From positions 1 to 21,457 of the forward strand of contig CAKRON010000038.1 of the NCBI GenBank assembly GCA_934373455.1: a stretch of 21,457 nt of DNA, read 5' to 3'. The stretch comes from an uncultured Marvinbryantia sp. (lineage in GTDB: Bacteria > Bacillota > Clostridia > Lachnospirales > Lachnospiraceae). How positions within the stretch are numbered: position 1 is the stretch's first letter; every line of letters starts with the position of its first letter. A program made the position numbers and the translations under genes. The notes beneath the pieces were generated by a model. That model worked only from the letters and a program-made list of their open reading frames with translations. It ran no database searches and was not told where the DNA came from. Below, one piece after another: positions 1 to 7,800 of this stretch.

Positions 1-1313
1 GTGCAGCAGGACGCAGACCGGACAGCAGCGAAATCTGCCCCGGTCCATTCTATAGCATACCGTCAGATTTATTTACGGTGCTCTGTGTGATTTTCTGGTG
101 CAGTATATTAGGTCTTGTACTGGATATGGCGGGAGGAAGAATTGCAGAAACATTAATTGTACTGGCCGTGGGGTTACTGCTTGCAGGAAATACATTTCTT
201 GGATTTTGTATGAGTATAGCAGTCAGAGTAAAGAAAAAGACTTTGTGGAACCACACGGTAATCGGGGCAGCATTTCGGCTTTGCAAAAGAATGCTCCGGG
301 GAATGTGGAATACAATGTTGTCTTTTCCGATGATCTGGAAAGTATTTTTGGGAGCAGTGATGTTTTCCTTTTTGGAATTTCTGGGAATCATAGCATTTAG
401 TTATGACACTGGTAATCTGGCTTTGTTATGGTTTATAGAAAAACTGATCCTGCTTCCGATTATTTTTTACGGTGCACTTATGATAAAAAAGCTTCAGAAA
501 GGCGCTAAAGCACTGGCAGATGGAGATCTGTCCTATCAGATTGACACCAGTAGTATGCGGGGAGATTTTCGTAAGCAGGGGGAGGATTTGAACAGTATCG
601 CAGATGGAATGAGTCGTGCGGTAGAAAAACAGATCAAAAGTGAACGGATGAAGACCGAACTGATCACAAATGTATCTCATGACATCAAGACACCGTTGAC
701 ATCCATCATCAATTATGCAGATCTGATCGGGAAAGAGCAGACAGAGAATAAAAAAATAACCGAATATGCAGAAGTGCTGGTTCGTCAGTCTGTCAGGTTA
801 AAGAGACTGATTGAAGATCTGGTGGAGGCATCCAAGGCATCTACCGGCAATCTGGAAGTGAACCTGGTTCCCTGTGATGCTTCCATTTTTCTGACACAGG
901 CGGGAGGTGAGTATGAAGAAAAATTACAGAATGCAGAGCTGACACTGGTAACTTCACAGCCGGAACATGAAATAAAAATCCTGGCAGACGGCAGAAGAAT
1001 GTGGAGAGTTTTTGATAACCTGATGAACAATATCTGTAAATATGCGTTAGCGGGTACCAGAGTGTATCTGTCATTGGAACAGATTGGAAACAATGCAGTG
1101 ATTGTATTCAAAAATACGTCCAGGGGGGCATTAAATATATCAGAAGAAGAATTGATGGAACGATTTGTCAGAGGAGACAGATCCAGAACAACGGAAGGGA
1201 ACGGACTTGGCTTGTCAATAGCCAGAAGTCTGACAGAGCTGCAGAAAGGAACATTGACGATTAAAATTGACGGAGATTTATTTAAGGCAATACTGACGTT
1301 TCCGATTATATAA
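1..1313 (+). CDS. Membrane sensor histidine kinase, 5'-truncated by window edge
   Basis: The reading frame (first full codon at nt 3) is open to the left edge, so the N-terminus lies outside; the GTG at 78 is probably internal. About four hydrophobic segments are visible (roughly nt 69-130, 140-220, 330-400 and 410-490), so it is a polytopic membrane protein. A HAMP-like linker follows (nt 490-620), then the HisKA motif NVSHDIKTPLTS with phospho-acceptor His at nt 678-680, the N-box DNLMNN (nt 1012-1029) and the G2 box GNGLGLS (nt 1198-1218). A clear DxGxG G1 box is missing: the segment between N-box and G2 reads VIVFKNTSRG, a variant I recall in a kinase subfamily common in clostridia. It should autophosphorylate and pass phosphate to a response regulator, probably encoded just upstream and unseen. 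The signal sensed is unknown. A terminator follows, so it is the last gene of its operon. Confidence 0.9.
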   Translation, partial: AAGRRPDSSEICPGPFYSIPSDLFTVLCVIFWCSILGLVLDMAGGRIAETLIVLAVGLLLAGNTFLGFCMSIAVRVKKKTLWNHTVIGAAFRLCKRMLRGMWNTMLSFPMIWKVFLGAVMFSFLEFLGIIAFSYDTGNLALLWFIEKLILLPIIFYGALMIKKLQKGAKALADGDLSYQIDTSSMRGDFRKQGEDLNSIADGMSRAVEKQIKSERMKTELITNVSHDIKTPLTSIINYADLIGKEQTENKKITEYAEVLVRQSVRLKRLIEDLVEASKASTGNLEVNLVPCDASIFLTQAGGEYEEKLQNAELTLVTSQPEHEIKILADGRRMWRVFDNLMNNICKYALAGTRVYLSLEQIGNNAVIVFKNTSRGALNISEEELMERFVRGDRSRTTEGNGLGLSIARSLTELQKGTLTIKIDGDLFKAILTFPII

Positions 1314-1330
1314 GAACAGGAAAGCTGTAA

Positions 1331-1368
1331 AAGGCAGAAGAGATCGAAAAATCTTTTCTGTCTTTTTT
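1331..1368 (+). terminator. Rho-independent terminator after the histidine kinase
   Basis: Arms at 1331-1344 and 1351-1364 pair over about 14 bp with a few G-U pairs (core AGAAGAGAT / ATCTTTTCT), with a short loop, and the 3' arm runs into a T-rich tract. It begins 17 nt after the kinase stop codon and separates the kinase from the sporulation cluster. Confidence 0.8.
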
Positions 1369-1371
1369 ATA

Positions 1372-1393
1372 TGTCGAAATATTCATTGTCGAA
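1372..1393 (+). promoter_or_regulatory. Two tandem Spo0A boxes upstream of spoIIGA
   Basis: Two perfect copies of the Spo0A box TGTCGAA lie at 1372-1378 and 1387-1393 in the same orientation, 15 bp apart start to start. They are about 37 bp upstream of the -35 hexamer of the spoIIG promoter. A third, imperfect inverted copy (TTTGACA, complement TGTCAAA) overlaps the -35 itself at 1429-1435. In Bacillus subtilis, Spo0A~P activates spoIIG from sites in comparable positions; direct control by Spo0A here is inferred from the motif and context. Confidence 0.85.
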
Positions 1394-1429
1394 AATCATC
1401 GGTGAATACAAAAGAAACGTGCCGTTCGT

Positions 1430-1462
1430 TTGACAAAATCCGAAAAGGAAAGCAGGTATACT
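1430..1462 (+). promoter_or_regulatory. spoIIG promoter, sigma-A type with unusually long spacer
   Basis: TTGACA at 1430-1435 and TATACT at 1457-1462 are separated by 21 bp instead of the usual 17. The Bacillus subtilis spoIIG promoter is known for an over-long 22-bp spacer that makes it dependent on Spo0A~P. The expected start of transcription near 1469 would leave a short leader before the ribosome binding site at 1478-1483. Confidence 0.8.
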
Positions 1463-1489
1463 TGGGACATAACAGACGGGAGGCATGAA

Positions 1490-2308
1490 TTGATCTACGA
1501 GTTTTATCTGGATATCTATTTTCTGGAAAATCTGGTTCTGAATTATGTCATATTGCGAATGATTGCAGTACTGGAAAAGAGACGGTGCAGCAGAATACGA
1601 TGCCTGATTACAGCCACAGGCGGCGGGGGAGCTATGTGCCTGATGATGGTGCTTGGAATCTATAAAGTGCAGTGGCAGTCAGGTATATGGTGCATGGTTG
1701 TAGAAACTGCAATGGCAGCAGCTTCATATTCCTGGTGCGGTTGGAAAAAATTAATGTATAGAGCAGTGATATTTCGCCTGCTGTCATTACTGGCGGAAGG
1801 AAGCTGGCAGATTTTAAGGGACTATTTTCGTATGCCATTTCCATACAGTATGGCCGCAGGACTTTTATTGCCTTTTTTTATCCTGCAGAAAATACAAAAG
1901 ACGAATCAGAAAGAACAGTTTTATTATCCGGTAACGATAAAGCTTCATGGAAAAAAGAAAAGGATCACAGCCTTATGGGACAGTGGAAATCAGTTAAAAC
2001 AACCTGTTACAGGACAGCCGGTACATATTATTGATGCGGATGTTTTACAGACACTGCTGACAGAGAAAGAAGCAGAAGAATTGCAAAGGTTTCTGGATCT
2101 GGAAATTGTGCCCTGCCCATCCGGCATGTTTTCATTCATACCTTATCAGAGTATTGGAAAAAAACATGGTGTGCTTCCTGTTCTGAAACTGGATGCAATC
2201 CAGGTAGAAAAAGAGAAAGAAACAGTGGATACACAGGAAGTACTGACAGCAGTCAGCAGATATGCAGTCAGTCACACTGGAGAATACCAGATGATATTGC
2301 ATCCATGA
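1490..2308 (+). CDS. spoIIGA: SpoIIGA, pro-sigma-E processing aspartic protease
   Basis: This is the membrane protease that cleaves the pro-peptide from pro-sigma-E in the mother cell. I chose the TTG at 1490: GGGAGG at 1478-1483 sits 6 nt upstream, and the product then begins MIYEFYLDIYFLENL, the usual family N-terminus. An upstream in-frame TTG at 1430 is the promoter -35 and cannot be the start. The 272 residues fit the family, with several hydrophobic helices in the first ~140 residues and a cytoplasmic protease domain after. The catalytic motif DSGN is present with Asp164 (nt 1979-1981). sigE follows 30 nt downstream, as in Bacillus. The gene should be switched on early in sporulation by Spo0A. 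Confidence 0.95.
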   Translation: MIYEFYLDIYFLENLVLNYVILRMIAVLEKRRCSRIRCLITATGGGGAMCLMMVLGIYKVQWQSGIWCMVVETAMAAASYSWCGWKKLMYRAVIFRLLSLLAEGSWQILRDYFRMPFPYSMAAGLLLPFFILQKIQKTNQKEQFYYPVTIKLHGKKKRITALWDSGNQLKQPVTGQPVHIIDADVLQTLLTEKEAEELQRFLDLEIVPCPSGMFSFIPYQSIGKKHGVLPVLKLDAIQVEKEKETVDTQEVLTAVSRYAVSHTGEYQMILHP

Positions 2309-2338
2309 TAGAGGAAAAGAAAGCAGGAGGATGGAAAA

Positions 2339-3079
2339 ATGTTGGCAAATGCAAGAATACATGAACAGATACCGATGCGAATGATTGGTCCGGTATCAGA
2401 ATTTATGCGCAGAAAAAGAAGTGAGATACATTACATTGGTGGAAGTGAAGTATTGCCGCCACCGTTGGAACCGGAAAAGGAAGCAAAGGCCATTGAAGGT
2501 TTGTCCGGGACTGCGAGTACAGAGGCAAGAGAACTATTGATTGAGCATAATCTGAGACTGGTTGTGTATATTGCAAAAAAATTTGATAATACAGGTGTAG
2601 GAGTAGAAGACCTGATTTCGATCGGTACGATTGGACTGATTAAGGCAATCAATACATATAATCCGGATAAAAAAATAAAGCTGGCGACTTATGCATCCAG
2701 ATGTATTGAAAATGAGATATTGATGCATTTGAGAAGAACCAATAAAACAAAAATGGAAGTCTCTTTTGATGAGCCACTAAATGTGGATTGGGATGGAAAT
2801 GAACTTCTGCTGTCAGATATTCTGGGTACAGATGAGGATGTGATATATCGGGATCTGGAAATGGAAGTAGAATACAGGCTGCTTCGCAGGGCAATTTCAA
2901 GATTGTCAGAAAGAGAACGTATTATTATTCAAATGCGGTTTGGTCTTGGCAGTAAGAATGAGGAAGAAAAGACACAAAAAGAGGTTGCGGATATACTTGG
3001 AATCTCCCAATCCTATATTTCCAGATTGGAAAAGAAAATCATAGGACGTTTGAGAAAAGAAATTGTCAAGGGCTATTAA
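2339..3079 (+). CDS. sigE: RNA polymerase sporulation sigma factor SigE (pro-sigma-E)
   Basis: This is the early mother-cell sigma factor, made as an inactive precursor and processed by SpoIIGA encoded just upstream. AGGAGG at 2325-2330 lies 8 nt before the ATG. The 246-residue product carries a pro-sequence of about 31 residues before the conserved [13 protein letters not shown] segment, next to which cleavage occurs in Bacillus subtilis. Region 2 follows ([25 protein letters not shown]), then [19 protein letters not shown], and region 4.2 with the helix-turn-helix [12 protein letters not shown] near the C-terminus. The pro-sequence resembles that of Bacillus only next to the cleavage site. 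It should be co-transcribed with spoIIGA. Confidence 0.97.
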   Translation: MLANARIHEQIPMRMIGPVSEFMRRKRSEIHYIGGSEVLPPPLEPEKEAKAIEGLSGTASTEARELLIEHNLRLVVYIAKKFDNTGVGVEDLISIGTIGLIKAINTYNPDKKIKLATYASRCIENEILMHLRRTNKTKMEVSFDEPLNVDWDGNELLLSDILGTDEDVIYRDLEMEVEYRLLRRAISRLSERERIIIQMRFGLGSKNEEEKTQKEVADILGISQSYISRLEKKIIGRLRKEIVKGY

Positions 3080-3165
3080 TTTTTATATTTTTACAGAAAT
3101 CGAATAATCAGTGTGAATTGTGAGAATTCTTTTACTAGAAATTATTATTTTGGAGGATTCTTGCG

Positions 3166-3945
3166 ATGGCACTGAATAAAGTGGAAATATGCGGGGTAAA
3201 TACAGCGAAACTGCCGGTTTTGACAGAAGCAGAAAAAGAAGCATTATTTTGTAAAATCAAGCAGGGAGACACAGAAGCAAGAGAGCAGTATATCAAAGGA
3301 AATTTGAGGCTGGTACTTAGCGTAATTAAACGATTTTCCGGAAGCAATGAAAATGCAGACGATCTGTTTCAGATTGGCTGTATTGGTTTGATGAAAGCAA
3401 TTGATAATTTTAATACAGAACTGGATGTGAAATTTTCTACCTATGCAGTACCTATGATTATAGGAGAGATACGTCGATATTTAAGAGATAACAATGTAAT
3501 CAGGGTCAGCAGATCCATTCGGGATACTGCATACAAGGCATTATATACCAGGGAAGAATACACAAAGAAGCATTTAAAAGAACCGACGATTAATGAAATA
3601 GCACAGGAAATTGGCATTGCAAAAGAAGAAATTGTCTATGCCATGGATGCAATACAGAATCCAGTGAGTCTGTACGATCCGGTATATTCGGAAGGCGGTG
3701 ACGCACTTTATGTAATGGATCAGATCAGTGATAAAAAAAATAAAGAAGAAAACTGGGTGGAATCTATTGCATTAAAAGATGCCATGTCCAGACTAAACGC
3801 CCGGGAACGCAAAATTATTGATATGCGTTTTTACGAAGGAAAGACCCAGATGGAAGTTGCGGAGGAAATACAAATTTCACAGGCGCAGGTCAGCAGGCTG
3901 GAGAAAAACGCACTGAAAATTATGCGGAATTATTTGAGAACATAA
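3166..3945 (+). CDS. sigG: RNA polymerase sporulation sigma factor SigG (late forespore)
   Basis: The 259-residue protein matches sigma-G end to end: the N-terminal NKVEICGV motif, region 2 (GNLRLVLSVIKRF, DDLFQIGCIGLMKAIDNF, KFSTYAVPMIIGEIRRYLRDNN), region 3 and the region 4 helix-turn-helix ISQAQVSRLEK. It directs late forespore transcription (spore DNA-binding proteins, germination proteins). GGAGG at 3152-3156 precedes the ATG by 9 nt. The spoIIGA-sigE-sigG order matches Bacillus subtilis. I see no convincing terminator in the 86-nt gap after sigE, so read-through is possible, and no promoter there that I would trust. The stop codon lies 2 nt from the stop of the convergent gene on the other strand. 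Confidence 0.97.
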   Translation: MALNKVEICGVNTAKLPVLTEAEKEALFCKIKQGDTEAREQYIKGNLRLVLSVIKRFSGSNENADDLFQIGCIGLMKAIDNFNTELDVKFSTYAVPMIIGEIRRYLRDNNVIRVSRSIRDTAYKALYTREEYTKKHLKEPTINEIAQEIGIAKEEIVYAMDAIQNPVSLYDPVYSEGGDALYVMDQISDKKNKEENWVESIALKDAMSRLNARERKIIDMRFYEGKTQMEVAEEIQISQAQVSRLEKNALKIMRNYLRT

Positions 3946-3947
3946 GT

Positions 3948-4202
3948 TTAAGAATGAACAGGAGATCGGTGTTCTTTCAGTTCTACCAGAATGATTTCAT
4001 CGCCAATCTGGCAGATACAGTTCCATGGAATTCGATATTCCTGTTCTCGTCCCCAGAAATATGGAAATCGTCCCGGTCCAGGTACGATCAAAGCCTGAAT
4101 CTGTCCGTTTTTTGGATCAATATCTACGTCGATAACACAGCCAAGAGAAGCACAGGAACAGATGTTGATCACTTCTTTCTGACGCAGTTCACACAATCTC
4201 AT
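3948..4202 (-). CDS. YlmC/YmxH family PRC-barrel sporulation-associated protein
   Basis: The 84-residue product begins MRLCELRQKEVINIC and contains the PRC-barrel pattern typical of YlmC/YmxH proteins (LGCVIDVDIDPKNGQIQALIVPGP, then REQEYRIPWNCICQIGDEIILVEL). I chose the ATG at 4202 because it gives the family N-terminus and length and has AGGTG a few nt upstream; a start at 4229 would add nine unrelated residues. Family members are small soluble beta-barrels found in endospore formers. They are labelled sporulation proteins largely from context, and the molecular role is not settled. The gene runs convergently into sigG with 2 nt between stop codons and is divergent from nrdR. Confidence 0.9.
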   Translation of the reverse strand: MRLCELRQKEVINICSCASLGCVIDVDIDPKNGQIQALIVPGPGRFPYFWGREQEYRIPWNCICQIGDEIILVELKEHRSPVHS

Positions 4203-4243
4203 AAAAGCACCTGAAAAAATTTCTTCCATACCAGTATATGCAA

Positions 4244-4273
4244 TTGACAGTCAGACTTCTATTGAGATATACT
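4244..4273 (+). promoter_or_regulatory. Sigma-A promoter of nrdR
   Basis: A perfect -35 TTGACA (4244-4249), an 18-bp spacer and -10 TATACT (4268-4273) place the start of transcription near 4280, about 30 nt before the nrdR start codon. Confidence 0.75.
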
Positions 4274-4310
4274 TAAATATGGGAATATAATGAAATGGGG
4301 GACGACGCAG

Positions 4311-4760
4311 ATGAAGTGTCCGTTTTGTAATCAGGATGATACCAGAGTCGTGGATTCAAGACCAGTGGATGATAATAGTTCAATCCGCCGCCGGCGTATG
4401 TGTGATGCATGCGGGAAGCGCTTTACCACTTACGAGAAAGTAGAGACAATTCCACTGATTGTGATAAAGAAAGATCAGAACAGAGAGCAGTATGACAGGA
4501 GAAAGATTGAAAACGGTGTCATTCGGGCATGCTACAAGAGACCGATTTCTGCTCAGCAGATTACAAGGGTTGTAGACCAGATTGAGAATATGGTATTTAG
4601 CAGGGAAGAGCGTGAAGTCAGCAGCGAGACGATTGGAGAAATCGTAATGGATCAGCTAAAAGATCTGGATCCTGTGGCATATGTAAGATTTGCGTCTGTA
4701 TATCGTGAATTTAAAGATGTGAATACATTTATGGATGAATTAAAAAAATTATTAAAATAA
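4311..4760 (+). CDS. nrdR: Transcriptional repressor NrdR
   Basis: NrdR represses ribonucleotide reductase genes according to the ATP/dATP level. The 149-residue product starts MKCPFC at the ATG at 4311, preceded by GGGGG at 4297-4301; an in-frame ATG at 4290 would add seven residues before the zinc ribbon and is less likely. The zinc ribbon has Cys3, Cys6, Cys31 and Cys34 (CPFC ... CDAC), followed by the basic segment SSIRRRR and an ATP-cone domain over roughly residues 46-136. Length and domains are standard. It has its own promoter and a hairpin just downstream. No ribonucleotide reductase gene is in the window, so its targets lie elsewhere. Confidence 0.97.
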   Translation: MKCPFCNQDDTRVVDSRPVDDNSSIRRRRMCDACGKRFTTYEKVETIPLIVIKKDQNREQYDRRKIENGVIRACYKRPISAQQITRVVDQIENMVFSREEREVSSETIGEIVMDQLKDLDPVAYVRFASVYREFKDVNTFMDELKKLLK

Positions 4761-4770
4761 AAGTTGAGTG

Positions 4771-4800
4771 GGGAGCTGTCATGCAGCTCCTTTGCTCTTT
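4771..4800 (+). terminator. Hairpin with T-rich tail between nrdR and the DUF5717 gene
   Basis: GGAGCTG (4772-4778) pairs perfectly with CAGCTCC (4784-4790) around a 5-nt loop, followed by TTTGCTCTTT. It looks like a modest rho-independent terminator for nrdR, or an attenuator, since the next gene starts within 30 nt and no separate promoter is obvious. Confidence 0.6.
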
Positions 4801-4815
4801 ATGGGGAACATTCGA

Positions 4816-7800
4816 TTGAAAAAGAGAATAAATGATTTATTAAACGGAAAATTTGAAAATCTTCAGGATAGCCTGACATTGACGGAAAAAGAAATAGCAG
4901 GCCATACGTTAGAAAATGAAAACTTTCTTGGAAAGTTCTCAGTCATGTCAGAAAATGAAAAAAGCATACATGGATTTGTACAGTCAACGAATCCGAGAGT
5001 CGGACTGCGTCCCGAGTCTTTTTCAGGCATAGGGGAAACCATTCGATTTGAAGCTGATGTGAAAGGTCTGACGGCCGGAGATATACTGACGGGAGAATTT
5101 TTGCTTCACACAACCGCAGGTGTATATCATCTTCCCTATCGGATTGCAATTGATGGAAAAAAGGAAACGAATCATTCTGAGGCAGAAGTATATTTAACGC
5201 AGGAAGAGTTTGCAGCGCTTGCAAAGGAAGATTTTGGAAAAGCGTATGTACTGTTTGTATCTGGCAATTTCCGAAAGATGATGCGTAAATGGGGAATACA
5301 CTGTCAGATCTTATATGATGGACTGATTGCAGAAGGATTATCCTATCGCTGTCTTGAGCAGTTTCTTGTTGGAATTGGTCAGAAGGAGAGCATTACATTA
5401 GAGCTGGAGCAGGATCATCTGGTATTTGAACGGATTGCAGAAACGAGAAAAGAAGAATTTGTTCTAAAGAAAAATACCTGGGGATTTGCGGTAATAACGA
5501 TTACCTGCGATGCAGATTTCTTGAAGCTGGAAAAGACACAGGTGACAACGGAAGAATTTCTGGGCAGTGTCTGCCACATTGGTTTTGTGATTGAAAAAGA
5601 AAAACTTCATGCAGGGAAGCAGTTTGCCAAAATTACACTATCTTCCGGATTGGAAGAAAAATGCTGCCTGATAGAAGTAAATCATTCATCCGGAGATATT
5701 CGGAAAAAGCCGCTGCACCGACAGAAAAAGGAAACGGTGACGATAGAATCTCTTTATATACAATATCGCACGGGCAGCATAAGTGTGGATGAATGGACAA
5801 AAGAGACACTGGCGGCGCTGGAACGTTATCGACTGGCAGAAGGACAGCAGATAGGATATGATTTATATGAAAGTTATGTATTAAGCCAAAGTGGTGATAC
5901 TGTGGGTGCAGAACTGCTTCTGGGACAAATTCAGGAAAGAGAGGAAGAACTGAAAGATGCCAGATGGAAAGGCTGTTATCTATATTTAACCATGATGCAA
6001 AATCATGATGCGGATTATCAGGAGTATGTAAAAAAAGAAATAGAAAAGCTTTATCTGGAAAACCAGGAAAACTGGCTGCTCCTGTTGCTCATGTTCAGGG
6101 CAAATGGACAGATGTATCGAAACGATGGGGAGAGACTGGAAGAAATCAGGAACAAATATCGTCAGGGAAGCGCAAGCCCGATATTATATCTGGAAGCATA
6201 TGAGATTATAAAAAAAGAGCCATTGATGCTGCGAAGAATGGATGAATTTGAAATTCACCTGCTTGCATTTCTTTGCAGGTATCATATCTTCGACAGAGAA
6301 ATCAGCGGACAGGCAGCACAGCTTGCACAGCGTGTACCGTCATTTCATCCGATACTATTTCGAGTATTGGCAGCGTGCTATCATTTTGCGCCAACCAGGA
6401 ATCTGTTGACAGCCATTTGCCGGATGCTAATAGAAGGAAGAAAAAACGAAAAGAAGTACGCGCAATGGTTTGTACTTGGCGTCATGCAGGATGTGAAAAT
6501 TACAGGCTTATATGAATATTTCATAGAGACAGCGGATCATCTGGAAGCTTCTGAACTTCCAAAAGCTATCAGATTGTACTTTGTATACCATAACACCTTA
6601 GATTCAATGAAAAAAGCAGCCATATATGCAGCAATTATCCGAAATAAAGAAAAGGATGAACAGACATATATCAGTTATCGGAAAGTCATGGAGTTGTTTA
6701 TGGAAGAACAACTGGCAGCAGGAAAGATAAATGATGATTTTGCATTGCTGTATCAGGATCTTCTGACGGAAGAAGTTATGACGACTGAACTGGCAAGGGG
6801 ACTGGAAAGAGTTTTATTTACCTATGACGTAAGATGCAGCAAGGAGAATTTAAAAAATCTGATTGTTGAGCATAAAGCACTAAAAATGGAGCAATGCGTG
6901 AGCCTGAATGATGAAATGGCACAGGTGCAGCTTATGACACCAGATTATGTACTTCTCGCAGAGGATGGAGATGGAAAGCGTTATGCGGCAGAAGAATTTT
7001 GTACTGTGACACATCTCCTGACAGATCCACGTTTGGAAGAAATCTGCAGAAAGTATTTGAAAAATCCAACGCTGTTTCTTCTACATGATTGTATTCAGGA
7101 AGAAAGACATATTCAGATCGATGAAGAACATCTGGAAAATTATCTGAGTCTACTGAAGATACCGGAATTAAAGGACAGTTACCGCAGGGAACTGATGGAA
7201 CATCTTTTGAAGTATTTTGCTGCGCATCCGCTTCATCCTATGGTAGAGAAATTTTTCCGGGAATTTGAACTGGAAACGATGGCTGAAACACAGATGCATG
7301 AAATAGCGCAGCTTCTGGCCGGTCAGGACAGATATGTGGAGTTGTATCAGCTGATCTGTATTTATGGAATGGAAAAAGTGGATCTTCAAATTCTGGTGCA
7401 TATGTGTCATGCATTACTGGAAGAGGAAGAAAAGTGGGAAGATGAGAAAATGTTGCTGGCAGTTAGCATGTATTGTTTTGAAAACAAATTGTATGATGAA
7501 AAGATGCTGGCATTTTTGATGAAACATTATGAAGGTTCATTGGAGCGGATGAAAGAAATCTGGTATGCAGGGAAGACTTTTAAGCTGGAATCTTATGAAC
7601 TGGAAGAAAAAATTTTGGTATTGCTTTTATTTGTACAGCAGGGTGCAGAACATACTGAAGAGATTTTTGCTTCCTATGAGAAGAAAATGGGTAAATCCAG
7701 AATCTGCCGGGCATATGTGACCTGGATGTCGTATGAATCTTTTATCAAAGAAAAGCATGTGGACTGGTCTGTATTTTCCTATATGGAGAGAAATATGCTT

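Noticed and set aside
3080..3165. Possible sigma-F/sigma-G promoter upstream of sigG (GAATA at 3102 with a -10-like segment near 3122)
   Set aside because: The -10 match is poor (about three of five key positions), so I do not call it although such a promoter would be expected biologically.
3956..3974. Hairpin GAACA/TGTTC just after sigG as a terminator
   Set aside because: Only 5 bp with a large loop and no clean T-tract, and it lies in the coding sequence of the opposite gene.
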